From positions 1 to 62,729 of the forward strand of contig NZ_FMXK01000020.1 in the NCBI RefSeq assembly GCF_900103635.1: DNA of 62,729 nucleotides. Direction: 5' to 3'. Origin of the DNA: Butyrivibrio sp. INlla18 (GTDB lineage Bacteria > Bacillota > Clostridia > Lachnospirales > Lachnospiraceae). A program made the position numbers and the translations under genes. The notes below the pieces were generated by a model that saw only the letters and a list, made by a program, of their open reading frames with translations, searched no databases and was not told the DNA's origin. Every line of letters starts with the position of its first letter. Within the stretch, counting starts at the first letter, position 1. Positions 1 through 9,208 of the stretch are shown in pieces.

Positions 1-284
1 CTATCACTAGATATCCCAAACTTTGCAACACATCCATTTACACTTAACTCACCTTTTATAACTGTATCTACACAAGATGTTTTAAAATCTTTGCTATACC
101 GCTTGTTTCCAGCCCCTTTAGTAAATGCGTCTGCTCCATAATTACGGTAAGCAGCCACCCATCTTATAAGTGTGGCTTGAGCTATATCGTTAGCATGGGC
201 AATTGAATCATATGAGCCCATTCCGCTAAGGTATTCATTTACTCTATCAATCATCCATTCTACGGAATGTTTCCTTTTAGCCAT
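1..284 (-). CDS. IS3-type transposase OrfA (helix-turn-helix), partial
   Basis: Reading starts at an ATG at 284 and stays open for 94 codons to the window edge, so the C-terminus is missing. The protein begins MAKRKHSVEWMIDRV and contains two helix-turn-helix-like segments (SYDSIAHANDIAQATLIRW and an ELSVNGCVAKFGIS repeat), as expected for the DNA-binding OrfA of IS3/IS150-type elements. The catalytic DDE half would be a separate downstream orfB that is not visible here. Family assignment comes from the HTH pattern only, without a database match. Confidence 0.6.
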   Translation of the reverse strand, partial: MAKRKHSVEWMIDRVNEYLSGMGSYDSIAHANDIAQATLIRWVAAYRNYGADAFTKGAGNKRYSKDFKTSCVDTVIKGELSVNGCVAKFGISSD

Positions 285-346
285 AAAAAATCCCCCTAAA
301 GGAGACTTTGGTTATTTCCATTGTCTACTTTAGGGGAATCATATCA
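1..346 (-). mobile_element. IS3-family insertion sequence, transposase-proximal end, cut by window edge
   Basis: Contains the 5' part of an orfA-type transposase gene followed by a candidate terminal inverted repeat at about 322-341, which reads TGATTCCCCTAAAGTAGACA on the minus strand. The TTTAGGGGA at 329-337 is mirrored by TCCCCTAAA just ahead of the ORF (292-300), giving a small hairpin at the tip. The other end of the element, orfB and any target-site duplication lie outside the window. Confidence 0.6.
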
Positions 347-416
347 CAATATGCACACCGCTTCTCTTTTCAGTTCACAACTTTCATTAGATTAGTATAA
401 GTATAGTTAATTAGAT

Positions 417-1991
417 TTATTCTACTGTAACGTCTACAGTATCTCCGATTGAACCTGTTCCCTGGATTCCAAATTCTGCACAAGCACCTGGCTCAAGATT
501 TGAATTCCAGAAAAGTGGTGTGATCACATAGTAATCATCAGTCTCTTCGATGTTTACACACCAGCTTGTATCGATCTTTACGTCTTTTTTGCTGACTTTG
601 ACTGTCCAGCCTTCTGTCTTGCTATCAGATTCATTCTTTACTTTAATGACTACCTGATATCCTGAACCCCAATTATGGATCACATAATCAGCCTTAAGTC
701 CGTCTTTTCCAGGTGTTGGAGCTGGTGAGGGCTCTGGATCTGGATTTTCAGGATCTGGCTGTGGTGTTGGAACTTTGTTACCATCGATAGTAGCAGGTGT
801 TCCATCAACATGCTTCATGATAGCTGTGATGATCTCAGGATCAGCCCATGTAAGTGATTTTCTATCAAGATATCTATGGCACTCTCCGTTTGAACCAGAT
901 GCATCATTGTCATAGAAGTTATTATCCCAGAGGCACATAGCAAGATTGCTGTACTTAGAAGCTGCTGACCAGTAATAATCAGCCCACTTTACTCTGTCTG
1001 CTGTGTTATTTCTGTTAGAAGCACTTGTCTCTCCAACAACTACAGGAATACCATTTGACATGAACTTAGAATTAAGATCATTAAAGAATACGTCAATATC
1101 TGTCTTGTTGCTCTGATCAAAGTTTGTGATGAAAGAATCACTAGCAAGAGCAAAGTTATATGGAATATAAGCATGCACTGAAAGGATAAGTCTGTTAGAT
1201 GCTGAATCCTTAGGCATCTTGAATCCATCTGTCATGCAACCTTCGATTGAAGCATCATAACCAGGAACCATTACGCATCTGTCAGCGTTGTTACCACCTG
1301 TAGCTCTGATAGCATCAAGTGAAACCTGGTTGTAATCATTGATACACTCAATAGCTTCCTGAATATCGCTGCTAGGATTGTTTCTTGGGAACCACCATTC
1401 CTGACCATGTCCTACAAGTCTAGGCTCGTTCATTGTCTCGAAAATAAGGTGATAATCATAATCCTTGAACTCATTAGCAATCTGTGTCCAAACAGACTTG
1501 AAATACGCCTCAGAGCGGCTCTTATTTGCGTTGTTTGGTACATAGAAGCAATACTCAGAAGTAATATCATGATGTGTATTAAGGATTACATACATATCAT
1601 TTGCGATACAGTAATCTACTACTTCTTTTACTCTTTCCATGAAGAAATCAGGGATCTCGTAGTTATCGCCTGTAGTGTACTGGCCCCATGAAACAGGGAT
1701 ACGCACTGTATTAAAGCCAGCCTTAGCTACTTCATCGATCATCTCTTTGGTTGTCTTTGGATTTCCCCAAAATATTTCAAGTGACATAGTGTATGGAAAG
1801 CTTGATTTCTGTCCAACTGAGTCCAGAGTGTTTCCAAGGTTCCATCCTACTGTCATATCTTTTACAACTTCTGTAGCAGTTTTATTTGTTCCACCAGCTG
1901 CGTGAACTGTCTGTACAGGAATAGCTGTAAAAACTAGAAATAATGCTAATAATAGTGTAAGTCTTCGTGTTATGCGTTTTATATTTCGCAT
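417..1991 (-). CDS. Secreted GH5 endoglucanase with C-terminal CBM2-like domain
   Basis: Extracellular beta-1,4-glucanase that would cleave cellulose or related beta-glucans. Start chosen at the ATG of [10 protein letters not shown], which has GGAGG 8 nt upstream; an in-frame start 5 codons earlier lacks this. A Sec signal peptide (residues 1-31, cut after VQTVHA) is followed by a GH5 barrel at about 40-400: [21 protein letters not shown], acid/base Glu in ETMNEPR (about 189), HAY, nucleophile Glu in VVVGETS (about 321) and a late LWDN. A Pro/Asp-rich linker (about 405-430) leads to an 85-residue domain with [14 protein letters not shown] and GWTVK, typical of CBM2. Motifs resemble GH5 subfamily 4, but subfamily and exact substrate are inference. 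No dockerin or sortase motif is seen. The upstream 197 bp is shared with the divergent helicase. Confidence 0.92.
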   Translation of the reverse strand: MRNIKRITRRLTLLLALFLVFTAIPVQTVHAAGGTNKTATEVVKDMTVGWNLGNTLDSVGQKSSFPYTMSLEIFWGNPKTTKEMIDEVAKAGFNTVRIPVSWGQYTTGDNYEIPDFFMERVKEVVDYCIANDMYVILNTHHDITSEYCFYVPNNANKSRSEAYFKSVWTQIANEFKDYDYHLIFETMNEPRLVGHGQEWWFPRNNPSSDIQEAIECINDYNQVSLDAIRATGGNNADRCVMVPGYDASIEGCMTDGFKMPKDSASNRLILSVHAYIPYNFALASDSFITNFDQSNKTDIDVFFNDLNSKFMSNGIPVVVGETSASNRNNTADRVKWADYYWSAASKYSNLAMCLWDNNFYDNDASGSNGECHRYLDRKSLTWADPEIITAIMKHVDGTPATIDGNKVPTPQPDPENPDPEPSPAPTPGKDGLKADYVIHNWGSGYQVVIKVKNESDSKTEGWTVKVSKKDVKIDTSWCVNIEETDDYYVITPLFWNSNLEPGACAEFGIQGTGSIGDTVDVTVE

Positions 1992-2188
1992 TATTAAACC
2001 CTCCATATATTCTGTCGCGACAACAATATAATATGTGAGGCTGGCTCTTACGTCAATAGATTTTTAACAATTTTTGTAAATATTTGTAATTTCTTGTAAC
2101 AATAATTTTCTTGCCTTTATATGTTATACTTAAAAGATAACCACGGTAGTAACTTACGATTATTTTTATCTTTTATGAGGATTTTTTT

Positions 2189-4234
2189 ATGGAAAAAGAA
2201 ATATTTGATAGTGAACAAAAGCACCTGACCAAGACCTACAACAAGCTCCTTGATATGAAAAAGGACTTAGAATCCCAGATCATGGACCTTGATGCTAAGG
2301 CAACTGACGAAAAGAATGATATTCGTGACAATATCCGCTTCGACTATGCTGATGCAGAGACCACCATGGAAACTCTTGGTGAGATTGAAGTTTGGAACAG
2401 ATATATCGACACCTACAATATCGAGAGCAGTTCCCTTGGTAAGCGCCTTGGCATAGTAAAAAAGCTCTTGGAATCACCATATTTTGCCAAGATACAGGTT
2501 CAGTTTGATCCTTCAGAGCCTGTTGAGGATTATTACATCGGCCGCGCTGCCATCTCAGAAAATGGCTACGACCAGATGGTCATCGACTGGAGATCTCCTA
2601 TTGCAGAAGTTTATTACAACCAGGAAAGCGGTCATACAAGCTATAAGGTTGAAGACAGAGAGATTCCTGTAGACTTAAAGCTCAGGAGACAGTTTAGTCT
2701 TAATAAAGATAAGCTCATCTCCTTCTTTGATACTCAGATTGCTATCGAAGACCCAATGCTTCTTAAGTCTTTGTCACAGACTCACACTGACAAGATGCAG
2801 GCCATCACCGCTACTATCCAGAAGGAGCAGAACACTGTCATCAGATATCCTGATGTCCCAGTTCTTTTAGTAAACGGCATCGCCGGAAGTGGCAAGACTT
2901 CTGTCCTCCTTCAGCGTATAGCATATCTCTTTTTCCAGAAAAGAAATACCTTAAGGCCTGATCAGGTGTGCCTCATGACACTTAATCCGGTATTTAGAGA
3001 CTATATAGACAACGTACTTCCAGATCTTGGGGAGTCCAATCCTCTCACCATCACCTGGCAGGAATTCCTTGAAATGGTCCATATTCCATTTGAGACAAAA
3101 GAGATTGATTCTACAGAAGCTGAGAATCTTAAAAAGATCCATGACATGCTCCCAACCTTGATTCCAGAAGCTGAAGACTTCTATGATATCAAGCAAAAAG
3201 AAACCCTTGTCATGAATAAAAACGAGGTTCTATCAGTAATAAAGATGTTCAAGCAGTTCCCTATGGGAATGAGACTTATCCAGACAGCATCAGATGAGTT
3301 AGAGCTTAGAGCCAAAAACTCATTAAGAAATATGGATAGAGATACTGACGACGAGACAACTTCTGTATCCAAGTCAGATTCAGCTGAAAACAACAGGATT
3401 GAAAATGACTTTGGCGGAGCTCTTAGAGACATCAAGCACTGCAGCTTTGTAAATGTCACTCACGTTGCTCAAAGGATTCTTGGAACTAAGCGCATCACCG
3501 CCTGCGAGTGGCTCTTTACCAAGATGGAGCTTACAGGTATGTGCGATAAAAACATGCGCTACGTCATGATAGACGAAGTTCAGGACTACACCAAAGCTCA
3601 GCTCCTTGTATTTAAGAAATACTTCCCTAATGCAAGATTCATGCTCCTTGGAGATGAGTTCCAGGCTATAAGGGAAGGCACCATCTCCTTTGACGAGATA
3701 AAAGAAATGGCAAAGGAAGAAAATAAGAGTTTCGTAGAACTTCCACTTATGACAAGCTATAGAAGCTCACCAGAGATCACAGATAAGTTCGCAGCTCTTT
3801 TACCAGAAAATAAAAAGCTAATGGTATCCTCTGTGCAGCGTCCTGGCGAAGCAGTCACAATCAAAGCCTGCAAGAATGATGCTGAATATTATAAAGAGTT
3901 AAATGATAAAATAAAAGAGTTTGAGAAAAATGATGGCCTTACTGCTATTATCTGCAAAAAGCAGTCTACTATCGAGAACATTATCGTTAATCTTGGAGAA
4001 AAGGCACCTGTCATTGTATCTGGTCACGACTCTCTTCCAAAGGAAGGCGCGTTTATCATAGAGCTTCCTCTTGCTAAGGGTCTTGAATTTGACCATGTTA
4101 TCCTGGCAGATGCTGATTCAGAAGGGTACCCTGATGATGAGCTTGGAAAACACTGCCTGTATACTGCAATGTCCAGAGCAACTCAGAACCTCGCCATCTT
4201 ATCAAATGATAAGCTATCACCAAATATTAACTAA
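2189..4234 (+). CDS. helD: HelD-like superfamily 1 ATPase/helicase
   Basis: UvrD/Rep-type P-loop ATPase resembling HelD, which in Bacillus binds RNA polymerase and recycles stalled complexes. The N-terminal 60 residues are a charged coiled coil (the HelD arm inserted into RNA polymerase). A central block gives VYYNQESGHTSYKVEDRE, typical of the family. Walker A is GIAGSGKT (about 230), Walker B/DExx is MIDEVQDY (about 460), motif IV has TSYRSS, and the late motifs are KGLEFDHVILAD and MSRATQNL (about 660). At 681 residues it is somewhat shorter than Bacillus HelD. The ATG at 2189 has GAGGA 7 nt upstream. It is a single gene, closed by the hairpin at 4245-4279. Confidence 0.85.
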   Translation: MEKEIFDSEQKHLTKTYNKLLDMKKDLESQIMDLDAKATDEKNDIRDNIRFDYADAETTMETLGEIEVWNRYIDTYNIESSSLGKRLGIVKKLLESPYFAKIQVQFDPSEPVEDYYIGRAAISENGYDQMVIDWRSPIAEVYYNQESGHTSYKVEDREIPVDLKLRRQFSLNKDKLISFFDTQIAIEDPMLLKSLSQTHTDKMQAITATIQKEQNTVIRYPDVPVLLVNGIAGSGKTSVLLQRIAYLFFQKRNTLRPDQVCLMTLNPVFRDYIDNVLPDLGESNPLTITWQEFLEMVHIPFETKEIDSTEAENLKKIHDMLPTLIPEAEDFYDIKQKETLVMNKNEVLSVIKMFKQFPMGMRLIQTASDELELRAKNSLRNMDRDTDDETTSVSKSDSAENNRIENDFGGALRDIKHCSFVNVTHVAQRILGTKRITACEWLFTKMELTGMCDKNMRYVMIDEVQDYTKAQLLVFKKYFPNARFMLLGDEFQAIREGTISFDEIKEMAKEENKSFVELPLMTSYRSSPEITDKFAALLPENKKLMVSSVQRPGEAVTIKACKNDAEYYKELNDKIKEFEKNDGLTAIICKKQSTIENIIVNLGEKAPVIVSGHDSLPKEGAFIIELPLAKGLEFDHVILADADSEGYPDDELGKHCLYTAMSRATQNLAILSNDKLSPNIN

Positions 4235-4244
4235 ATAAGTTCAA

Positions 4245-4279
4245 AAAGCCCTTGCTCACTCTACGTAAGCAAGGGCTTT
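4245..4279. terminator. Bidirectional intrinsic terminator between helD and the CPBP gene
   Basis: A 12-bp perfect stem AAAGCCCTTGCT / AGCAAGGGCTTT (4245-4256 with 4268-4279) is flanked by T-rich sequence on the plus side and an A-run that reads as U-run on the minus transcript. It lies between two convergent genes. Confidence 0.85.
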
Positions 4280-4299
4280 CTTATTATCTTCTCAAATTA

Positions 4300-5355
4300 T
4301 TACGCTGTCTTTTGCTCTTCTTTGTCTTTTCTTAGCTTGCCATAAACAGGTGCAAGGATAAATAAGAAGAACAATATATTCTGAACTAGCATGATAGGGA
4401 GCATCCCCCATGTAACTGTCTGGTTCTGAAGAACGTTAGCATCACCGCCAGCAAATACAGCGATCATGTTATTGTTGATATAGTGCATGATTGAAATTGC
4501 CCATATATTCTCTGTCTTCATAAATGCATAGCCAAAGAAAATAGCCATAGCAACGCATGTAATGATCTGGCTTACAAACATCTGAAGACCTGTCTCTTTT
4601 GCATAGAAAAGATAATCAACAAAGATGTGCCAAACTGCCCATACAAGACCAAGGAGTAAAACACCAAGTCTTAAGCCAAATTTCTTTTGCATAATAGGCT
4701 GAAGATAATATCTCCATCCATACTCTTCACCCATAAATGCGATAAATGTAAGCGGGAAGTTGATAGCAAGACTTATAATCACTGTTACAATAGTAGGATT
4801 CAACAAGGAACCACTTAATGTATCAATATTTGATCCGCCTGTAAGGGCATCAAACATAAAACTTGAAATAAGACTTCTAAGTAAATATAAAACGATAAAT
4901 AAGATTACAAGCAGGATACTGAGCTTAACTTTATTTCTGCTAAGTCCTGCGTTTGCTCTCTTTTCTTTGCCACATACCCAGAAAAGGATATATGCCACAA
5001 AGCTTCCTGCTATGAGCACATACTGTGAATAGATATTCCAGTTAGAATACTCTGTAATTCCATTATCGATCATAACTTCTGGAAGGAAAACTGAGAGAAT
5101 AGCAAGTACCATCATAATGGCTGCTGTCACAAGAACTGTGATATATCCAGCCATAGGGAGCTTTTTGTCTTCTTCCCTAAAGAAAAGCTTACCTAAGATG
5201 ACGCCGCACATAGGGTAAGCCATCTGAACATTGACAAAGGCTGTGAGATCCTTGCCGTTGTTCTTGCCAACGATCATAAGTAAACTCATTAACACTGTCA
5301 CACCGTAGGCAATGGCAATAAACATCCAAAGCCTCTTTTTTTCAATACTTTTCAT
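4300..5355 (-). CDS. CPBP-family intramembrane metalloprotease
   Basis: Polytopic membrane protein (about 8 hydrophobic segments) with the CPBP/Abi signature: the EExxxR-type motif in GEEYGWRYY (about 208) and WAVWHIF carrying the second-motif His (about 238), then a late INNN motif. CPBP proteins are membrane proteases related to Rce1, with roles in peptide maturation, bacteriocin immunity or protein sorting; the substrate here is unknown. The ATG of MKSIEKKRLW (5355) was chosen because AGGAG lies just upstream; the ORF is open 45 codons further but would run into the MATE gene. The gene sits 26 bp after the MATE 3' end and probably shares its transcript. Confidence 0.8.
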   Translation of the reverse strand: MKSIEKKRLWMFIAIAYGVTVLMSLLMIVGKNNGKDLTAFVNVQMAYPMCGVILGKLFFREEDKKLPMAGYITVLVTAAIMMVLAILSVFLPEVMIDNGITEYSNWNIYSQYVLIAGSFVAYILFWVCGKEKRANAGLSRNKVKLSILLVILFIVLYLLRSLISSFMFDALTGGSNIDTLSGSLLNPTIVTVIISLAINFPLTFIAFMGEEYGWRYYLQPIMQKKFGLRLGVLLLGLVWAVWHIFVDYLFYAKETGLQMFVSQIITCVAMAIFFGYAFMKTENIWAISIMHYINNNMIAVFAGGDANVLQNQTVTWGMLPIMLVQNILFFLFILAPVYGKLRKDKEEQKTA

Positions 5356-5380
5356 ACCTTTTCTCCTTTTATAATTGTGT

Positions 5381-5776
5381 TCAGGAAACCACCTTGTGGA
5401 TCCATTTGTTGCTTCTAAATCTAATGGTAAAGATGATACCTCTAACGCCCCAATCAGCGAACATACCGATCCAAACGCCCATTGCACCAAGTCCTACCAC
5501 CCTGATAAGGAAGGTAGCAAGAGTAACTCTCAAAAACCACATTGTAAGCGTTGCAATTATCATTGAGAACTTAACATCTCCTGCAGCCCTCATGGCATAA
5601 GGAGTTATAAATGATGGTGACCATAAAAGTGGCTTAACGATAGTGATCCAGCCCAGCATATAAAGGCAGAGCTTTCTACTTTCTGGTGCCATACCTGCAA
5701 GTATCGTCACAGGTCCAGCAATTGCATAGGTAAAGAGACAGCTAACGAGTATTGCTATATATCCCCATCCTATCAT
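5381..5776 (-). pseudogene. MATE efflux protein, C-terminal fragment (out of frame)
   Basis: Encodes the last transmembrane helices of a MATE transporter (for example WFLRVTLATFLIRVVGLGAMG and a basic C-terminus). It begins MIGWGYIAIL, and the preceding fragment at 5799-6755 ends with KKMIG. The two pieces therefore join perfectly if one copy of the 34-bp tandem duplication at 5769-5836 is removed. It has no ribosome binding site of its own. Together the pieces give about 440 residues, the usual MATE length. Confidence 0.85.
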
Positions 5777-5836
5777 CTTCTTGGTATAATATATAGCCTC
5801 ATCCTATCATCTTCTTGGTATAATATATAGCCTCAT
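5769..5836. repeat. Perfect 34-bp tandem duplication inside the MATE gene
   Basis: The 34 bases at 5769-5802 are repeated exactly at 5803-5836. As 34 is not a multiple of three, the reading frame is lost after the first copy on the coding (minus) strand. The boundaries can be slid by 3 bp because CAT precedes and ends each unit, which is expected of a slippage duplication. Confidence 0.95.
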
Positions 5837-6755
5837 CCTTGCGGCCAGCACCAAGGCACTGTCCCACAATAGTCATAAGGCCGATTCCTACGCCAATTCC
5901 TGCAACGCCATTTACATTTTCAAATATGTTAGTCATAGACTGAGCTGCAATAGCCGCTGTTCCAAGAAGTGAAACAGATGACTGGATAGCAAGCTTACCG
6001 AACTGGAACATTGAATTCTCTATGCCATTTGGTATACCCATCGCAAGGATTCTCTTTATCTTGCCTGCATCTGGTCTGATCTTGTGATAATCCTTTACAA
6101 ATATCTCAAGCTTATCATTTCTTAGAAATGCCAAAAGAACTACTGCTGAAAATATACGTGAAATAAGTGTAGCAAGGGCTGCTCCATAAACACCAAGTCC
6201 AAAGCCCCAGATTAGGAGTGCGTTGCCCGCCACATTTAAGATATTTGAAACAATAGCGATATTCATTGGAAGCCTTGTGTTAGACTGAGCTCTGAAAATA
6301 GCACTTCCAGCTGCAGCAAGGGCCACGCCTGGATAAGAAAGAATTGTCAAAAGAAAATATATTCCAGCAGCTTCCATAACATCAGCATCAACTGTACCAA
6401 AGATAAGTCTTAAAAGCTGCATCCTAAAAAGCAGCCCTAATATCATCATGGTAACTGAAATCAAGGTAGATACTAACAGTACCTGCCTTGCTGATTCTCT
6501 TGCTCTATTTTTGTCTTTTTGGCCTATATAGGTAGAACAGATAATGACTCCACCTGTAGCCATGGCGTTAAATGCCTGTACCACCAGGTTGTTGATGGAA
6601 TCAACAAGAGATACTCCTGAAAGGGCCGCAGCTCCGACGTTACTAACCATCATAGAGTCAGCCATACCCATAAGGGAGTTTAAAAACTGTTCAGCTATAA
6701 TAGGAATCAGCAACAGAAAAAGCTTCCTGTTGCTGAAAATGTGTTTGTCTTCCAT
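5799..6755 (-). pseudogene. MATE-family multidrug/Na+ antiporter, N-terminal fragment
   Basis: First roughly 10 of 12 transmembrane helices of a MATE exporter: MEDKHIFSNRKLFLLLIPI, the AEQFLNSLMGMADSMMVSN first-helix signature and the central NIFENVNGVAGIGVGIG repeat motif. MATE proteins export cationic drugs or metabolites using Na+ or H+ gradients. The ORF stops early inside the second copy of a 34-bp duplication, so the last two or more helices are lost. The gene begins 12 bp after argS ends and is followed by the CPBP gene, so all three are probably co-transcribed. It is either a recent inactivation or a reversible on/off variant. Confidence 0.9.
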
Positions 6756-6766
6756 GTATTCTCCGA

Positions 6767-8536
6767 TTACATACGTTCAGGAGCACTGAATCCTAACAGA
6801 TCAATACCTGTTTCGAGGATCTTGAGTGTTGTAGCAAGAAGTGCGATGTAGCTGCTCTTCTTATTTTCATCAGCTTCTGCAAGGATCTTGGTTCCATGAT
6901 AGAAACTGTTAAATGCATTACTAAGGTCATAGATATATGCACAGATTCTGTTTGGCGCAAGGTCTGCAGCTGCGCTCTCTACTGAATCTGCAAATCTTGT
7001 AAGAAGGAGCATAAGTGCCTTCATAGCGTCGCTATCTGGGTTATCAAGCTTAGCATCCTTAACTACTCCGCCTTCAGCCTCATATTTCTTGAGGATAGAC
7101 TTGATACGAACCATTGTGTAAAGGATGTATGGGCCTGTATCTCCTTCAAATGATGTGAACTTATCAACATCAAAGATGTAATCCTTAGAAGGCTGGTTAG
7201 AAAGATCGCCATACTTGATAGCTGAAAGAGCTACCTTGTGAGCTGTATCCTTTGCCTCTTCGTCGCTGATATCAAGGTTACCTTCCTTGATCCTTGCATA
7301 CATCTTTTCATCGATCTCAGCAATAAGGTTCTCAAGACGCATTACGCCGCCCTGTCTGGTCTTGAATGGCTTGCCATCGCTGCCGTTCATAGTACCAAAG
7401 CCAACGAAATGAAGCTCTGTCTCAGGAAGAACGAGCTTAGTCTTGCGTGCACATCTAAATACCTGTGTAAAGTAAAGTTCCTGTCTCTTGTCTACAACGT
7501 AGATAAGTCCTTCTGGATGGAATTCTTCCATACGCTGCTTGATAGTTGCAAGGTCTGTTGTATTGTAAAGAGATGCTCCATCTGACTTAAGGATCATGCA
7601 TGGTGGAATCTCTTTGGTATCTGTCTCTTCTGCTACGTCAACAACAAGGGCGCCCTGGCTCTCATGAGCATATTCGTGCTGCTTCATGTAGTCTACCATT
7701 CCAGGAATAACCTCATGAACATCAGACTCACCTCTCCAAAGGTCAAAGTCTACAGAAAGCTTCTTGTAGTTCTGCTTAAGGTCAGCAACAGAAACATTTA
7801 AGATATGGTGCCAAAGAGCTCTATATGGCTTGTAACCATCCTGTAAGAGCTTAGTAGCTTCCATAGCTTCTGCCTTGAACTGCTCATCTTCTTTTGACTT
7901 CTTGCTGGCTGCAGGATAGATCTCTTCAAGCTCTGACACTGTAAATGGAGCCTCTTTTGGATATGCTCCCTGATAATCAGGATCAAAATAGCAAAGATCT
8001 GGCTTTCTCTCCTTGAGCCCTGTGATAACAAGTCCCATCTGAAGTCCCCAGTCACCAAGATGGATATCACCGATAACCTTGTGTCCTGTATATTTAAGAA
8101 TTCTCTTGATACTCTCACCGATAACAGCTGAGCGAAGATGTCCTACGTGAAGAGGCTTAGCAACGTTTGGTCCGCCGTAATCAAGGATAAATGTAGGCTC
8201 ATGACCTGGAAGTGTAACTCCCATGTGCTTCTCATGAAGCATCTTAACGATGTAGCTTCTAGCAAAGTCTCCGCTTACGATAATATTCAAAAAACCTGGC
8301 TTAACAGACTCTACCTTATCAAACATCTCGTTATTCTGAAGCTTCTCAGCCACTTCATCAGCGATCATAAATGGTGCCTTACCATACTTCTTGGCTCCAG
8401 CCATAGCACCGTTACACTGATATTCACAAAGATCAGGCCTGTTTGAGATAGTTACCTTTCCAAGCTCCCTGTCATATCCGGCAGCTTCAAACGCATCTCC
8501 AACCTCTTTTGATATAAGTTCAAGTACCTTTTCCAA
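6767..8536 (-). CDS. argS: Arginyl-tRNA synthetase
   Basis: Cytosolic class I aminoacyl-tRNA synthetase charging tRNA-Arg. The N-terminal Add-1 domain is followed by YGGPNVAKPLHVGHLRS (HIGH motif as HVGH, about residue 130), the arginine-binding LGDWGLQMG, and FKTRQGG at about 392 in place of KMSKS, as is normal for many ArgS proteins. The anticodon-binding DALR domain closes the protein. The TTG at 8536 (MEKVLELISKEV) is preferred because AAGGA lies 6 nt upstream; another in-frame TTG exists at 8554. No T-box leader is visible in the short upstream gap. It heads the argS-MATE-CPBP transcript. Confidence 0.95.
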   Translation of the reverse strand: MEKVLELISKEVGDAFEAAGYDRELGKVTISNRPDLCEYQCNGAMAGAKKYGKAPFMIADEVAEKLQNNEMFDKVESVKPGFLNIIVSGDFARSYIVKMLHEKHMGVTLPGHEPTFILDYGGPNVAKPLHVGHLRSAVIGESIKRILKYTGHKVIGDIHLGDWGLQMGLVITGLKERKPDLCYFDPDYQGAYPKEAPFTVSELEEIYPAASKKSKEDEQFKAEAMEATKLLQDGYKPYRALWHHILNVSVADLKQNYKKLSVDFDLWRGESDVHEVIPGMVDYMKQHEYAHESQGALVVDVAEETDTKEIPPCMILKSDGASLYNTTDLATIKQRMEEFHPEGLIYVVDKRQELYFTQVFRCARKTKLVLPETELHFVGFGTMNGSDGKPFKTRQGGVMRLENLIAEIDEKMYARIKEGNLDISDEEAKDTAHKVALSAIKYGDLSNQPSKDYIFDVDKFTSFEGDTGPYILYTMVRIKSILKKYEAEGGVVKDAKLDNPDSDAMKALMLLLTRFADSVESAAADLAPNRICAYIYDLSNAFNSFYHGTKILAEADENKKSSYIALLATTLKILETGIDLLGFSAPERM

Positions 8537-8591
8537 AATTCTTCCTTCTTTCAATCAATTTGATTATTTTTCGTTAACGTAAAAGATTTTA

Positions 8592-9203
8592 TCAAAATAA
8601 AGCTTTTCTATCAATGGCAAAAATACATAGTAATATAGCAAGAGTTACAAGGCATGCCCACTGGTTAAAAGAAATGAATCTCTCCTCGTGAGTGTCCCTC
8701 AAAAAATCCAGTAAAAACTTAAGTACAGTGCAGATGATAACTATTATTCCCGGCTTAAAAAAGTCTTTTTTTACCAGATAAACAGAGATCAAAAACAATA
8801 CGATAAAGCTTATAGCCTCTACCATCTGAATAGGAAATCTCTCTCCATGTATGGATAGTCCGCCGCAGCATCCCTTGTAAGCGCAAGCAAGCTTACCTAT
8901 TCCATACACTAGGGGCATGAATAAAAAATACGCCCTGTATATATCTTTTTTTGCCCCAGGAACTATTCTGTCCATGATAAAGCAGGCAAGGATCATGCCC
9001 AAGGCGCCGCCTGTGCTGTCGCACTTAATGGTCCTAAGTCCCGATGAAAAATATCCGCACATCACTGCAAAATAAATTCCCATGCAGAAATTAAGCATTA
9101 TAGAAAAACCAAGGACCTGCCCAGAAACTTTGGCCTTATGAAGTTCAAAGCAGGCTCCTCCTATTCCAGAAAAGCCTGCTAAAAGTATCAGAAAAATATA
9201 CAT
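8592..9203 (-). CDS. Lgt-like (prolipoprotein diacylglyceryl transferase family) membrane protein, short paralogue
   Basis: About 203 residues with six or so membrane segments. The core LVYGIGKLACAYKGCCGG followed by RFPIQMVEAI matches the Lgt signature region (canonical GRxGNFxNxE, then the helix after it), but the Asn and Glu of the motif are replaced by Lys/Gly/Cys. A canonical lgt is present at 28740-29636, so this is probably a divergent paralogue with another or no transferase role. The ATG at 9203 lies 5 nt after the upstream stop, with GGA as a weak SD overlapping that stop; a GTG at 9230 would overlap the upstream gene. It is the last gene of the aroEK-queH block. Confidence 0.6.
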   Translation of the reverse strand: MYIFLILLAGFSGIGGACFELHKAKVSGQVLGFSIMLNFCMGIYFAVMCGYFSSGLRTIKCDSTGGALGMILACFIMDRIVPGAKKDIYRAYFLFMPLVYGIGKLACAYKGCCGGLSIHGERFPIQMVEAISFIVLFLISVYLVKKDFFKPGIIVIICTVLKFLLDFLRDTHEERFISFNQWACLVTLAILLCIFAIDRKALF

Positions 9204-9208
9204 AGTTA

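Noticed and set aside
5769..5836. Programmed ribosomal frameshift in the MATE gene
   Set aside because: No slippery heptamer; an exact 34-bp duplication explains the frame loss.
8537..8591. T-box leader for argS
   Set aside because: The gap of 55 bases lacks the TGGNACCGCG core and is too short for a T-box.
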